Shown: positions 35,125-44,967, counted from the first letter of the stretch. The stretch is 64,000 nucleotides of DNA from Acidaminobacter hydrogenoformans DSM 2784 (GCF_900103005.1 NZ_FMWL01000018.1:1-64000), one strand, 5' to 3'. Translations and numbers: made by a program. Notes: generated by a model not told the origin, from the letters alone.

Positions 35125-35415
35125 TTAAAAAGAAAAAAGACCAGGCAATGCATAGTTGATTCCATCTTTGAGAAACTATTTTATGATACGATATGAAAAC
35201 TGGTTCAATTTGTATATTTTTTATAGTTGAATATAAAAACTTTGGCACATTTAAATCATGACGCCGTAGCAGGATAATAAATGGAGGTAGAGGTGTTGGT
35301 GGCGGGGACCATCGGCAGAGCACTGGGCTTTTGGTGGGTGGTCAGGGGGCACAAACTATGATAAAATTGGAAATATTTCGTTTGTGAAATTTTCCAGAGA
35401 AGGACTGAGGAGAGC

Positions 35416-36861
35416 GTGCCCCAGAAGAATCCGAAGAATACTGCGCCGCCGGCCGTGGCCGCGAGTGACAAATTCAAAAACTTTTTTCGCCTTAAGCCGA
35501 GGGCTTTTTTATTATGTCTTGCAGCGGCGCTGGCGCTGACGCTAATGAATCCGCTGCATTTGAATGTGGAACAGCAAATTGTTTTTGGCGCGCTGTTCAT
35601 GGCGGTGCTGAGCTGGGCGTCCCAGGCGGTGTCCCAGACGGTGACGTCCATTTTTCTCTTGATCATGTTTTCGCTGTTTGGCATGACGCCGCTGCAGCAG
35701 GTGTTCAAGTTTCCGCTCTCTGACAATTTCATCACCATTGCCATGTCGTTTCTGATGTCTCAGGCTATTGTCAATTCCGGGATTGCGGCGAGGCTGGCGG
35801 ATACACTGCTGGCGCGGTTTGTGAAAAAGCCTATGGACCTCATATGGGTTGGGATTGCCTCGAATTTATTAATGATGTTTTTGATTCCGCAGCCTTTTTC
35901 GAGGACTATTCTCCTGGCAGCCATTTTTGTAGAGTACATCAAGCGGCACAATATTCCGCGGGCGACCAGTGAGGTGGTCATGCTGAATCTCTTTGTGACG
36001 GCGGTGACGACGCTGATGATGTTCCTGACGGCGGACGTAATCCTGAATACGTTCGCGGTGGAGATGAGCGGGACGAGCATCAGCTGGTTCGATTGGGCCA
36101 AGTGGATGGCAGTGCCAAGCTTCATCACCACACTGATCATGTCCGGGCTTTTGATTCTGATGAACCGTAAGGCGTTTAGCGTTGAGCTCGGGCATCCGGT
36201 GGCTCGGGGCAGGCTGGGGGATTCAGATCAGGATTCGGAGCATATTGTGAGCCATAATCCCTTCAGCAGGAGCGAAAAAATAGTGTTGGTGCTGGTCCTG
36301 GGCACGGTTGGGATGTGGATGACGGAGAGTGTGCATGGGGTATCGTCGGCATTTGTCGCGGTGGTTTGCGTGGCGGGGCTGGCACTTTTGACGGGGACGC
36401 TTGGACATAAGGACATAAAATCCATGAATTTTCCGCTGATGATCTTCTTGACGGCGGCGTTTTCCATTGGGGGTGTCATGCAGTCCAGCGGGATTTCTGA
36501 GGCCATGTTTTCCGTGTTTAAAATGGACGGACTGGTGGGCACGGGCTGGTTCGCACCGGCCATCATTGGACTCAACATGATGGTGCATCAGCTGGTGGGA
36601 AGTACGGTGACGTCGCTGTCTATAAGCGTTCCGGGGCTGCGGGCTCTGGCGGGGGCCACCATGAACCCCATTGCAGTCATGCTGATCTCCTATGTTACGG
36701 TGAACCTGCATTACTATCTGCCATTTCAGCAGATCGTTTTGCTGGTTGGCCTTGAGCACTACGGGCCGCGGCACATCCTCAAGATTGGGGTCGTCATGAC
36801 GTTCTTGACGCCAGTGATTGTAATGCTGCTGTTTATGCCGTGGTTTCAGTTGGTTCAGTGA
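35416..36861 (+). CDS. DASS/SLC13-type anion carrier
   Basis: 481 residues with about 12 hydrophobic segments. Its length, the repeated SFLMSQAIVNSGIA-like and SIGGVMQSSGISEAMF segments and the hairpin character near residues 140-180 and 385-400 suggest the divalent anion:sodium symporter superfamily (dicarboxylates or similar). The exact substrate is open. The start is a GTG close behind GAGGAG; no ATG lies nearby in frame. It stands alone, with the GntR regulator gene downstream. Confidence 0.7.
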   Translation: MPQKNPKNTAPPAVAASDKFKNFFRLKPRAFLLCLAAALALTLMNPLHLNVEQQIVFGALFMAVLSWASQAVSQTVTSIFLLIMFSLFGMTPLQQVFKFPLSDNFITIAMSFLMSQAIVNSGIAARLADTLLARFVKKPMDLIWVGIASNLLMMFLIPQPFSRTILLAAIFVEYIKRHNIPRATSEVVMLNLFVTAVTTLMMFLTADVILNTFAVEMSGTSISWFDWAKWMAVPSFITTLIMSGLLILMNRKAFSVELGHPVARGRLGDSDQDSEHIVSHNPFSRSEKIVLVLVLGTVGMWMTESVHGVSSAFVAVVCVAGLALLTGTLGHKDIKSMNFPLMIFLTAAFSIGGVMQSSGISEAMFSVFKMDGLVGTGWFAPAIIGLNMMVHQLVGSTVTSLSISVPGLRALAGATMNPIAVMLISYVTVNLHYYLPFQQIVLLVGLEHYGPRHILKIGVVMTFLTPVIVMLLFMPWFQLVQ

Positions 36862-36888
36862 TGTTTTTTGGTGGGGGACAGGGACATG

Positions 36889-36940
36889 TGGTAGGGGACA
36901 GGGACGGACCAGAAATCTGGTCCGTCCCTGTCCCCTACCA
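36889..36940. repeat. Palindrome with 25-bp arms, GGGAC family
   Basis: TGGTAGGGGACAGGGACGGA begins the left arm. The complement follows after a two-base centre and ends at 36940. An extra half unit precedes it. Confidence 0.9.
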
Positions 36941-37032
36941 ACACCCCAGGCAATTTTCTCCCTTTTCCATTCCCAGAAAAAGTGTTACTCTAAAAATATC
37001 ACCATATGCCATCACACACGCTGGGGGTACTT

Positions 37033-37686
37033 ATGATCAATTACCGTTCTCTCACAGACATTGTCTATGACTATATTTCAGAACAGATACGGAACAAAGC
37101 GCTGAAAGCCGGAGAAAAAATCAATGAAAATGTCATTTGCGACGCCTTAAAGATTTCCCGGACTCCTGTCAGGGAAGCCTTGATTCAGCTCAGCAAAGAA
37201 GGCTATATAGAACAGATCCCCAGACGGGGCTTTGTTGTCTGTGAAGTGACCTTGGAGCGCGCCAACAACATCTATAAGATTATTGGTACCCTCGAAGCCC
37301 TGGCCGTCACAGACTGCCTTGAGCAGGGCAAAATTCTGGACCTTGATGCCATGAGGCAGCTCGCCCATCAAATGGATGAGGCTATTGACCAGAAGAATTA
37401 TGATCTCTACTATAACCTTCAGAACCGCTTCCATAGCACTTTTATTGAAGCCAGTGACAATGAGGACCTGATCCGCATTCTGGGAAGTCTCAAGAAAATC
37501 TTCATCAAGCAATCCTACAACCCCACTGATTCCGAAGAGCTTTATCAGGAAGCCCTGCGCATGACGAACGAAGAGCACTGGAAGATCCTCGAGCTTTTCG
37601 AGGCAGGGGATGCAGCTGCGCTGCGCCGCTTCGTCCGCGACGTTCACTGGAATGTCAAATATGCGGATATGGAGATTGTGATTTGA
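37033..37686 (+). CDS. GntR-family transcription regulator (FadR/VanR group)
   Basis: 217 residues. An N-terminal winged helix has the family helix ISRTPVREALIQLS, and a C-terminal all-helical FCD-like ligand domain contains the spaced Asp/His residues (LQNRFHSTFIEASDN). The ligand is probably a carboxylate or amino acid. It lies upstream of the arginine cluster at 38.2 kb and downstream of the DASS carrier, so either may be its target. The ATG at 37033 follows GGGGG; an upstream ATG lacks a ribosome site. Confidence 0.88.
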   Translation: MINYRSLTDIVYDYISEQIRNKALKAGEKINENVICDALKISRTPVREALIQLSKEGYIEQIPRRGFVVCEVTLERANNIYKIIGTLEALAVTDCLEQGKILDLDAMRQLAHQMDEAIDQKNYDLYYNLQNRFHSTFIEASDNEDLIRILGSLKKIFIKQSYNPTDSEELYQEALRMTNEEHWKILELFEAGDAAALRRFVRDVHWNVKYADMEIVI

Positions 37687-37899
37687 TAAAAGCAGGCTGA
37701 CCCTAAAGTCCCGAGAGGCTGAGGGCCGAGGCCTGTTTTTTACGAACCGGGAAAAGCTGGACTGGGCCAGAGCCCCGCTTTCAGCAATATTCAAGATAAG
37801 TCGGACTGAGCTGAGAGTGCCATTGTCAGTAAACCGAGACACGCCGACCGGACCAAGAGGTCTTTATAACTGAAAAACGAGACATTAGGACTGTTCATA

Positions 37900-37934
37900 A
37901 GCCCTTCAGCGTTCACGCCGAAGGGCTCTTTCAA
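37900..37934 (+). terminator. Terminator-like hairpin
   Basis: AGCCCTTC pairs with GAAGGGCT, followed by CTTTC. A second GC-rich hairpin (GGGGGCGGCGC with GCGCCCCC) lies at 37987-38015. The rest of the 474-base gap before the next gene shows nothing I recognise. Confidence 0.65.
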
Positions 37935-38160
37935 TGGGGGAAACCGGCGCACGGCCGTCGCGGCGGTTTCGACCTTTGATACGAGCAGGGGGGCGGCGCG
38001 GAGCAGCGCCCCCGTCTTTAGTTTTCAGAAAATTCGATTAACACCTTGACGCCGTCTTCAAATAAGTCTACAATGAAAGAAATCCATATATAATATATAA
38101 AAAACAACAAAAATACAAAACGCTTCATACCACCATCCAACCTGACAAGGAGAGATCAGC

Positions 38161-39036
38161 ATGCACTACGGAAGCCAATCCATGACCGGCAAACTAAAAA
38201 CAGTATTGATCAAGCACCCCGAAGCCGCCTTCAAAAATCAAAACACCTTGAACGCGGACTACGAAGCCTTTGGCTACATAGGCGCGCCAGAATACGAGAT
38301 CGTCCTTAAAGAGTACGCGGCCTTCGAAGCCGCGCTCAAAGCCGAGGGCACCGAGCTCCTCTATCTGCCGGAAGAAGCCAGCGTGGGCCTCGATTCCATC
38401 TATGCCCACGACCCGCTGAAGGTCACGAAAAAAGGCGCCATCTACTTCCCAATGGGCAAAGCCCTCCGCTCGAAAGAGGCCGCCGCGACCCGGAGCTTCC
38501 TCGAAGCCAACGGCATTCCAACCCTTGGCGTCATTGAAGCCCCAGCTATGATAGAAGGCGGGGATATCGTTTGGCTGGATGAGCGCACGGTGGCCATCGG
38601 CAGAGGCTACCGCACCAACGACGCAGGCATAGAGGCCTTCCGAAAGCTGACAGAGGGTATGGTGGACGAGATCATCGTCATCCCCATGCCTCATGCCGAT
38701 GGTCCCGACGCCTGCCTCCATCTCATGAGCATCATCTCCATGGTGGACCAGGACCTGGCAGTGGTGTATTCCAAATACATGCCGGTATTCTTCCGGGAGC
38801 TGCTGCTGAAGCGCGGCATGACCCTGATCGAGACGCCGGACGCCGAATATGACTACCTCGGCACCAACGTCCTTGCCATCGCGCCCCGCGTAGCCATCAT
38901 GGTGGAGGGCAACGACGCCGTCAAGAAGGGTCTCGAGGCAAACGGCGCCAAAGTCTACACTTATCTGGGCAAAGAGGTCTCCTACCGGGGCACTGGCGGC
39001 CCGACCTGCCTCACGGCACCCATCTGGCGGGCATAG
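38161..39036 (+). CDS. Amidinohydrolase of the DDAH/arginine deiminase fold (first)
   Basis: 291 residues of the guanidino-group-modifying superfamily. MIEGGDIVWLD supplies the acidic residues, DACLHLMS the catalytic His and GGPTCLTAP the nucleophilic Cys near the C-terminus. Such enzymes hydrolyse arginine, methylarginine or similar guanidino compounds to citrulline or an ureido product. A second, distinct family member is encoded two genes on. AAGGAGAG precedes the ATG. It contains a 10-mer copy at 38694 (A-D-G). Substrate is not known. Confidence 0.82.
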   Translation: MHYGSQSMTGKLKTVLIKHPEAAFKNQNTLNADYEAFGYIGAPEYEIVLKEYAAFEAALKAEGTELLYLPEEASVGLDSIYAHDPLKVTKKGAIYFPMGKALRSKEAAATRSFLEANGIPTLGVIEAPAMIEGGDIVWLDERTVAIGRGYRTNDAGIEAFRKLTEGMVDEIIVIPMPHADGPDACLHLMSIISMVDQDLAVVYSKYMPVFFRELLLKRGMTLIETPDAEYDYLGTNVLAIAPRVAIMVEGNDAVKKGLEANGAKVYTYLGKEVSYRGTGGPTCLTAPIWRA

Positions 39037-39066
39037 CTGCCAACAATCCCAGGAGCGTGATGACAA

Positions 39067-40818
39067 TTGGAAACCCTAAAAGCAACGAATCTCAATTACA
39101 TTCAAGCCATTGACCCTGAAGCAATTGAAAAAATATTTTACCCTTATGTGGCCATCAATTCCGAATCCGGAACGCCGGCAGAAAACGCAGCCAGCGCCTA
39201 CGTTTACAGACACTTCAAGGACCATCCTTATTTCGTGAAGCACCCGGAGCACTTTGGCCTTTATAAAGTTGCGCATGACCCGCACCAGAGGGAAGTCGCG
39301 TGGGCCATGGTCAAAGGCAGCAGCAACAGAACCATTGTTATGGTCCATCATTTTGACATCGTGGAAATTGAAGACTTCAAAAATCATAAGGCGTTCGCCT
39401 TCAATCCTGAAACCCTCCTCGCGTCGCTGGCAGAGGACCCTGAAGCGATCAGCGAGGAGGCCATGGCGGATTTAAAATCCAATCAATGGATCTTTGGCCG
39501 TGGCTCAGCGGACATGAAGGGTGGCGGCGCCATTCAAATGGCCATCATGGACGCCTATGGCCACCAGGAGGATTTTGACGGAACACTGATTCTGATCGCT
39601 GTGTCTGATGAAGAGAATCTGTCGGGCGGCATGCGCTCTGCCGCAGTGCTCCTGGATGAGCTAAAAGACAGATACCAGCTGGAGTACATTCTGATGATCA
39701 ATTCAGAGCCACATCAGCGAAAAACGCCGGAATGCGGGATGCTGTCCGGTGGATCCATCGGCAAAATCCTGCCCTTTGTGTATGTGAGGGGGATCCTGGC
39801 CCATGCAGGCAAGAGCCCGGAGGGCTTCAACCCAGTCCAGATCCTAAGCGAAATTGTGCGGCGAACGGAAATGAATCCGTCCCTGGCGGATGTCGCTGAG
39901 GAAGTGGGGGAGATGTCCCCGCCGCCGACCTGGCTGATGGTGCGGGACAGCAAGACGACCTATGACGTCTCCATGCCGCTGACGGCCTTTGGATGCATCA
40001 GCTTCCAGCCCCTTTCCAGCATGCCGGATCAGATTATCCGCACCCTGGTGGATATGGCGAGGTTCTCCGCTGAAGAAGTTGCCGCCCGGGTCAACGTGGC
40101 CGCAGACCTTTATCACAAGCATACGAAAAGGCCTAAGCGAACGGTTCGGTGGGCGCCGGAGGTTCTGACGTTTTCAGAGCTGATTCAGCGGTGTGAAGCA
40201 CGCTTCGGAGAACGGTTCCATGCCTTCTATCAAGACGCTCTCAAAAAAGAAAATGATAATATGTACAGTGGCATTGATAATCATGCGGAAGCGACCTGGA
40301 ATTTGCTGGACAGCATCCTCGACTTTTTAGGAACGGATCAGCCGATGGTCATCATAGGCGTCGTCCCGCCATACTACCCAAGTGTCTCTTACCTCGACCG
40401 GGCTGAGCACACGGAGGTCGTCCTCGGACTGAAGCAAGCGCTCAACGCGCTGACGACTGAGAACTACGGCCAGTCTTATGACCTCGAGGCGTATTTTACA
40501 GGAATCTCAGACTTAAGCTATGTCTCCTTAAAGCCGGAGGAGGTACAGACGTTGGAGGTTGCTGTCGCAGCTCAGATGCCACTTTATGGTGATTTTTATG
40601 CCATTCCTTTCGAAGCCATTGCCAGAAATGCCATGCCGTGCATTAACATTGGCCCATGGGGGAAGGATTTCCATAAAATCAGTGAGCGCGTGTTAAAGGA
40701 GGATCTGCTGCACAGAACGCCGGCAATGGTTCTGAAAGCCATTGAGACCATGTTGGGTAAGGCGGGTGAGGCGTCCGTCCCCGCTGCTGAAACTCAGAGG
40801 ATTCATGACATTTCATAG
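39067..40818 (+). CDS. RocB-like M20 family peptidase
   Basis: 583 residues, the size of RocB, the arginine-utilisation protein of Bacillus. M20 metallopeptidase features are visible: GRGSADMKGGGAIQMA, VSDEENLSGGM and a C-terminal HKISERV segment that gives the last metal ligand. RocB's reaction is not established; an amidohydrolase or deacylase acting on an arginine derivative is likely. The start is a TTG ten bases after AGGAG; the nearby ATG is out of frame. It lies between two DDAH-fold genes and is probably co-transcribed with them. A 10-mer copy lies at 40341. Confidence 0.8.
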   Translation: METLKATNLNYIQAIDPEAIEKIFYPYVAINSESGTPAENAASAYVYRHFKDHPYFVKHPEHFGLYKVAHDPHQREVAWAMVKGSSNRTIVMVHHFDIVEIEDFKNHKAFAFNPETLLASLAEDPEAISEEAMADLKSNQWIFGRGSADMKGGGAIQMAIMDAYGHQEDFDGTLILIAVSDEENLSGGMRSAAVLLDELKDRYQLEYILMINSEPHQRKTPECGMLSGGSIGKILPFVYVRGILAHAGKSPEGFNPVQILSEIVRRTEMNPSLADVAEEVGEMSPPPTWLMVRDSKTTYDVSMPLTAFGCISFQPLSSMPDQIIRTLVDMARFSAEEVAARVNVAADLYHKHTKRPKRTVRWAPEVLTFSELIQRCEARFGERFHAFYQDALKKENDNMYSGIDNHAEATWNLLDSILDFLGTDQPMVIIGVVPPYYPSVSYLDRAEHTEVVLGLKQALNALTTENYGQSYDLEAYFTGISDLSYVSLKPEEVQTLEVAVAAQMPLYGDFYAIPFEAIARNAMPCINIGPWGKDFHKISERVLKEDLLHRTPAMVLKAIETMLGKAGEASVPAAETQRIHDIS

Positions 40819-40877
40819 GACTTGTCTTATGGAATGCTGCAATGAAAAAACAACTTAATCTTTAGGAGGAATTCACA

Positions 40878-41648
40878 ATGTTCAAGCATACTATCGTACG
40901 CCGCCCGGCGAAATCCATGGTTGAAGGCATCACCTCAGCACCCGAGCTTGGCAAGCCTGACCACGCCCTGGCACTGAAACAGCACGACGCCTACATTGAA
41001 GCCCTTAAGGCCTGCGGCGTTGACGTTCTCGTCCTCGACGCCCTCGAAGATTATCCGGATTCCTGCTTCGTGGAAGACGTGGCGGTCTGTACCAGAGCAG
41101 GCGCCATCATCACCAACCCAGGCGCCGCGTCAAGAAATAAGGAAAAGGATTATATTGTAGATGCGGTGAAGAAGTTCTATACTGAGGATCAAATGGCTTA
41201 CATTACGGCCCCGGGAACGTTGGATGGCGGCGACGTCATGATGGTGGGCGACCACTTTTATGTGGGCCTCTCCGAGCGCACCAACGCTGAAGGCATCGAC
41301 CAGTTCACCAAGGCCCTGGCCAAGTTTGGCATGACCTGCGAAGCGGTAGAGATGAAGGAAATGCTCCATCTCAAGACGGGACTGGCGTATCTTGAGAACA
41401 ATAACTTGATCGTTGGCGGTGAGTTTATCACTACGCCTGTGTTTGAGAAGTTCAACAGACTGGAAGTTTCTGAGGATGAAGCCTATTCCTGCAACTGCAT
41501 CTGGATCAACGACAACGTGATTGTGCCGGCGGGTTACCCTAAGACCCAGGCTAAGGTAGAAGCGCTTGGCTACAATGTCATTGTCGTCGATACCTCTGAA
41601 TTCAGGAAGCTCGACGGCGGGTTAAGCTGTCTGTCACTGAGGTTTTAA
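40878..41648 (+). CDS. Dimethylarginine dimethylaminohydrolase-like enzyme (DDAH)
   Basis: 256 residues, the usual DDAH length. The blocks YPDSCFVEDVAV, GTLDGGDVM, MLHLKTGLAYL with the catalytic His, and a C-terminal GGLSCLSLRF with the nucleophilic Cys give the complete triad. It would release dimethylamine or ammonia from methylarginine or arginine to form citrulline. TTAGGAGGA precedes the ATG. Together with the first enzyme and the RocB-like peptidase it points to breakdown of an arginine derivative. Confidence 0.85.
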   Translation: MFKHTIVRRPAKSMVEGITSAPELGKPDHALALKQHDAYIEALKACGVDVLVLDALEDYPDSCFVEDVAVCTRAGAIITNPGAASRNKEKDYIVDAVKKFYTEDQMAYITAPGTLDGGDVMMVGDHFYVGLSERTNAEGIDQFTKALAKFGMTCEAVEMKEMLHLKTGLAYLENNNLIVGGEFITTPVFEKFNRLEVSEDEAYSCNCIWINDNVIVPAGYPKTQAKVEALGYNVIVVDTSEFRKLDGGLSCLSLRF

Positions 41649-41654
41649 GGCTGT

Positions 41655-41745
41655 TTGGTTGGGGACAGTCCCGGCCTGAAGTTTTGGCCGGGCCCAGTCC
41701 CCGCCTGAAAGTTTGGTCGGGCCCAGTCCCCACCTGAAAGTCCAT
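41655..41745. repeat. GGGAC-family repeats
   Basis: Three units of GGCCGGGCCCAGTCCCC-like sequence preceded by GTTTGGTTGGGGACAGTCCC fill the gap between the DDAH and symporter genes. A single transcript across the gap is still possible. Confidence 0.75.
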
Positions 41746-41786
41746 CCAACCCCCGTTCCAAATCCAAATGCTGAGGAGGCAAATGT

Positions 41787-43262
41787 ATGACGCAAGCTAT
41801 GATCGAGTATATCGTGTGGGAGGTACTTTGGGGAACGCCGCTGGTTGTGACCATTCTGGCCATAGGCATCTACCTGACCGTTCGAAACGGGTTCTTCCAG
41901 TTCCGTTTTGGCGGCTTCGCCTTTAAGGAAGCCATCAAGGCCTTTACCGGAGGCGGCAAAGACAAGAAAGACAACGCCGGCGTCATCTCGTCCTTCCAGG
42001 CCATGAGCCTTGCACTGGGGACGACGGTTGGCGTCGGAAACATAGGCGGCGTGGCGTCAGCCATTGCCATAGGAGGCCCAGGTGCCATCTTCTGGATGTG
42101 GGTCGCCGGTGTCCTCGGCACCGTCATCAAGATGGCGGAGATCTCCCTGGCCGTCCACTACCGCTCCCATAACAAAGACGGTTCAGCTTACGGCGGACCA
42201 AACTACTACATGAAAAAAGGCATAGGCATCCAGAAGAAAATGCATGGCGTGGCAAAATTCCTGAGCGCGTTGTTCGCCTTTGGCTTCATGGTCGGCTTCT
42301 TTATCAACATTCAGATTTATACAGTAGCAGAGGCCATTGCCACAACCTTCAGCTTTGACATGGTCCCAGTAGCTATTGGCTTCACTATAGTCCTTTACCT
42401 CATGATTTCCGGTGGCCTGAAAGGCCTCGGCCGCATTGCAGAGTTCATGGTTCCCTTCATGGTCGTCTTCTATCTTGGCGCAGGCATTTTTATTATTCTT
42501 AAGAATATTGCCATGGTACCGGGAAGCCTTGGACTCATCTTTGGCAGCGCCTTCACAGGCACCGCTGCAGTGGGCGGCTTTGCAGGCGCGGCATTCTCAC
42601 ACGCCATCAAGACAGGTATGGCCCGTTCGGTCTTCTCAAACGAAGCGGGCTGGGGCTCAGCGCCTATGGTCCACGCCTCGGCTAAGGTCGATCACCCGGT
42701 CAAACAGGGCATCCTGGGCGTCTTCGAAGTCACTGTGGACACCCTCTTTATCTGCTCCATAACAGCATTGGTCATCATGGTCACAGGCCAGTGGAGCTCC
42801 GGTCTCGCAGGCGCAGAACTGACCCTCACGGCCTTCGAAACGGGTATTGGCACCGCAGGCCGCATAGTCCTCGCCATTGGCACCTTCCTGTTTGGCATCA
42901 CCACCGCCAGCGGCCTCTTCGCCCAGATGGAAGTCGTCATGCGCTTCCTGGTGGGAGACTCCAAGAAAAAAGACCTCGTCCTCGGCATCTACAAGTGGAC
43001 CTATCCGCTGCCAGGCCTCGCGCTCGTCATGATCGCCGTCTACTACGCGTTCCCTGGCACGACCGTGTGGCTCTTCTCCGACATGTCCACGGCACTGCCA
43101 ATCTTCGCCAACGTCGTGGCCCTCGCCATCCTGAGCCCGAAATTCTCAGAGCTCCTCAAGGACTACAAAGCCCGCGTTATGGGCATAGGCCAGGTGGATC
43201 CAAACTTCAAGGCCTTCTATGAAGATCAGCCAACCATCACCAAAACACAAAAAGAAGCTTAA
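41787..43262 (+). CDS. AGCS-family sodium:amino acid symporter
   Basis: 491 residues with about 11 membrane spans. The family signature lies in GTTVGVGNIGGVASAIAIGG and the later SNEAGWGSAPMVHA, both diagnostic of the alanine/glycine:cation symporter family. It imports a small amino acid with sodium at the plasma membrane. Position right after the arginine genes suggests it takes up a substrate or product of that pathway, which is inference. GAGGAGG precedes the ATG. A repeat-rich 720-base region follows. Confidence 0.9.
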   Translation: MTQAMIEYIVWEVLWGTPLVVTILAIGIYLTVRNGFFQFRFGGFAFKEAIKAFTGGGKDKKDNAGVISSFQAMSLALGTTVGVGNIGGVASAIAIGGPGAIFWMWVAGVLGTVIKMAEISLAVHYRSHNKDGSAYGGPNYYMKKGIGIQKKMHGVAKFLSALFAFGFMVGFFINIQIYTVAEAIATTFSFDMVPVAIGFTIVLYLMISGGLKGLGRIAEFMVPFMVVFYLGAGIFIILKNIAMVPGSLGLIFGSAFTGTAAVGGFAGAAFSHAIKTGMARSVFSNEAGWGSAPMVHASAKVDHPVKQGILGVFEVTVDTLFICSITALVIMVTGQWSSGLAGAELTLTAFETGIGTAGRIVLAIGTFLFGITTASGLFAQMEVVMRFLVGDSKKKDLVLGIYKWTYPLPGLALVMIAVYYAFPGTTVWLFSDMSTALPIFANVVALAILSPKFSELLKDYKARVMGIGQVDPNFKAFYEDQPTITKTQKEA

Positions 43263-43386
43263 ATCAAAAGGGACGGTTCCTGGCGATTCCATGGGGAATC
43301 AAAGGGGACGGTTCATAGCGATTCATATACATGGGACACACGGGGGACTGTCCCCAACCATATGTCCCTGTCCCCTAAAAAGGAGA

Positions 43387-43430
43387 GTCCCTGTAACTGA
43401 CAAAAGCGTCAGTGACAGGGACCTTTTTTT
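43387..43430 (+). terminator. Terminator in duplication copy A
   Basis: GTCCCTGTAACTGAC pairs with GTCAGTGACAGGGAC with one mismatch, followed by CCTTTTTTT. Confidence 0.85.
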
Positions 43431-43626
43431 GGTGTGTCATAGTCCCCAACTGACACAAAGGGGACGGTTCCCAGCGATTTCTGTGTGGGGGACATGAACC
43501 GGGCTCTTTTATTTGGCTAAAACAACCTTATCCCTCAGAAAACAAAATGGTCTCCATTGCCCATTTCCACTGAAAAATACCAAGCTTCTGCCGATGGTCA
43601 CACCAAAAAAAACCTCTCCCCATCCC

Positions 43627-43694
43627 TCACTGCGTCGTCTCAGCCTCCCGAAGATCCGGATCGTTGTCATACCCACGCCGCTCCCAGTAGCCCA
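43627..43694 (-). pseudogene. Duplicated 3' fragment of the oxidoreductase gene
   Basis: These 68 bases repeat the last 22 or so codons and the stop of the gene at 43987-44706, with one or two base differences. There is no start and no upstream part. It was left behind by the tandem duplication and is not expected to be expressed. Confidence 0.8.
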
Positions 43695-43696
43695 AG

Positions 43697-44055
43697 GGCA
43701 TTCAAAGGGGACGGTTCCTGGCGATTCCATGGGGAATCAATGGGGACGGTTCCTAGCGATTCATATACATGGGACACACGGGGGACTGTCCTCAACCATA
43801 TGTCCCTGTCCCCTAAATAGGAGAGTCCCTGTCACTGACAAAAGCGTCAGTGACAGGGACCTTTTTTTGGTGTGTCCCAGTCCCCAACCACGCGTCCCTG
43901 TCCCGCACCAAAACCCCTACGCTCCAAAAAGGAAAAATACCAAGCTTCTGCCGATGGTCACACCAAAAAACACCTCTCCCCATCCCTCACGGCGTCGTCT
44001 CAGCCTCCCGAAGATCCGGATCGTTGTCATACCCACGCCGCTCCCAGTAGCCCAA
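43697..44055. repeat. Tandem duplication, copy B
   Basis: Second unit of the duplication, with the same order of repeat, terminator (43825-43868) and 10-mer (43949), running into the intact oxidoreductase gene. The two terminators differ by one base: here the stem is perfect. Confidence 0.85.
43825..43868 (+). terminator. Terminator in duplication copy B
   Basis: GTCCCTGTCACTGAC pairs perfectly with GTCAGTGACAGGGAC, then CTTTTTTT. Confidence 0.87.
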
Positions 44056-44706
44056 ATAATCAGGATCATCCGACAACTCAATTTCGTCCACCCAGCGCGC
44101 CCACTTATAGCCCAGCTTGTCCTCCGCTACGACAATGAAAGGATATCCCAGGGCAGCCGGCAACTTGATGCCATTTGCGTTATAGGCCAGCAGCATATCC
44201 CGTTCCAGTATGGTCCCAAGGGGCATGGAAGTTGAGTAGTCATCCACACAGTGAAAAATCACCGTCACCGCTTCTGGCAGGATCTCCGCTGGTTCAAGGA
44301 GCTCAGAAATTCTTGCACCCTCCCACAAGACGGTGGCGTCCCACCCCTCAACGCAATAAAGCGTAATCAGACGCTCTGCCGCAGGCAGTGCAAGAACGTC
44401 CTCATAGGTATAGACTATAGGCTTCTCCACCAGACCTGTGATCTGAAGCTGATAGTTCTCAACATTAACCTGCTGAATACCACTGATGGAATTATCCCGA
44501 GGTCCTATAGACGGATCCAGACGGACCCCTTCGTACTCCCGGATTTCCAGCTCCTGATAGCGCTTTTCAGTGGCGCTTGAGATCCCATCAGGGCTGGTGT
44601 CAGGCTCAGTGCCATCATTCATATTACAGGCGGTGACAGCGAAAAGCGGAATTAACAGCAGCAGGAACAGGGGGAGTCGTCTCATAAGCGTGCCGTTTGT
44701 GTTCAT
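43987..44706 (-). CDS. Lipoprotein with molybdopterin-binding oxidoreductase domain
   Basis: 239 residues. A signal peptide ends in the lipobox FAVTAC, so the mature protein would be lipid-anchored outside the membrane. The domain resembles the sulfite-oxidase/YedY (MsrP) molybdopterin fold: the cofactor-ligand Cys is in LYCVEGWDATVLWEG, and GYKWARWVDEIEL is the usual C-terminal block. Partner heme or electron carrier genes are not seen. Substrate unknown. AAAGGAG precedes the ATG. Its last 68 bases are duplicated downstream. Confidence 0.82.
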   Translation of the reverse strand: MNTNGTLMRRLPLFLLLLIPLFAVTACNMNDGTEPDTSPDGISSATEKRYQELEIREYEGVRLDPSIGPRDNSISGIQQVNVENYQLQITGLVEKPIVYTYEDVLALPAAERLITLYCVEGWDATVLWEGARISELLEPAEILPEAVTVIFHCVDDYSTSMPLGTILERDMLLAYNANGIKLPAALGYPFIVVAEDKLGYKWARWVDEIELSDDPDYLGYWERRGYDNDPDLREAETTP

Positions 44707-44967
44707 AGCCTGAGTCTCCTTTCGGGTAAACCGTTTACATCAGTTACGAGTCAAATATTTGCCGATGGTCAACGAATCCACTTCCACAAATCTCATTTCA
44801 CCATTTTTACCCATCAAACCTTAAAACCTGCTGCAAGTCACTCGACTTTATTCTCAAAAACACTTTGAACAAGCCTCATGCGGGTATAATATAAGTACCC
44901 AGTAAACATAACAATGAGAACAAATTATACAAAAATCATGCGTAGACTAACGAGGAGGGCGAAAAGA

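Larger units (their letters stand above)
43266..43694. repeat. Tandem duplication, copy A
   Basis: This unit matches copy B (43697-44055). It holds GGGACGGTTCCTGGCGATTC, CATATACATGGGACACACGG, a terminator (43387-43430), the 10-mer at 43589 and a copy of the 3' end of the oxidoreductase gene. The first half is offset by 438 bases and the second by 360, so copy A carries about 78 extra bases in the middle. Confidence 0.85.
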
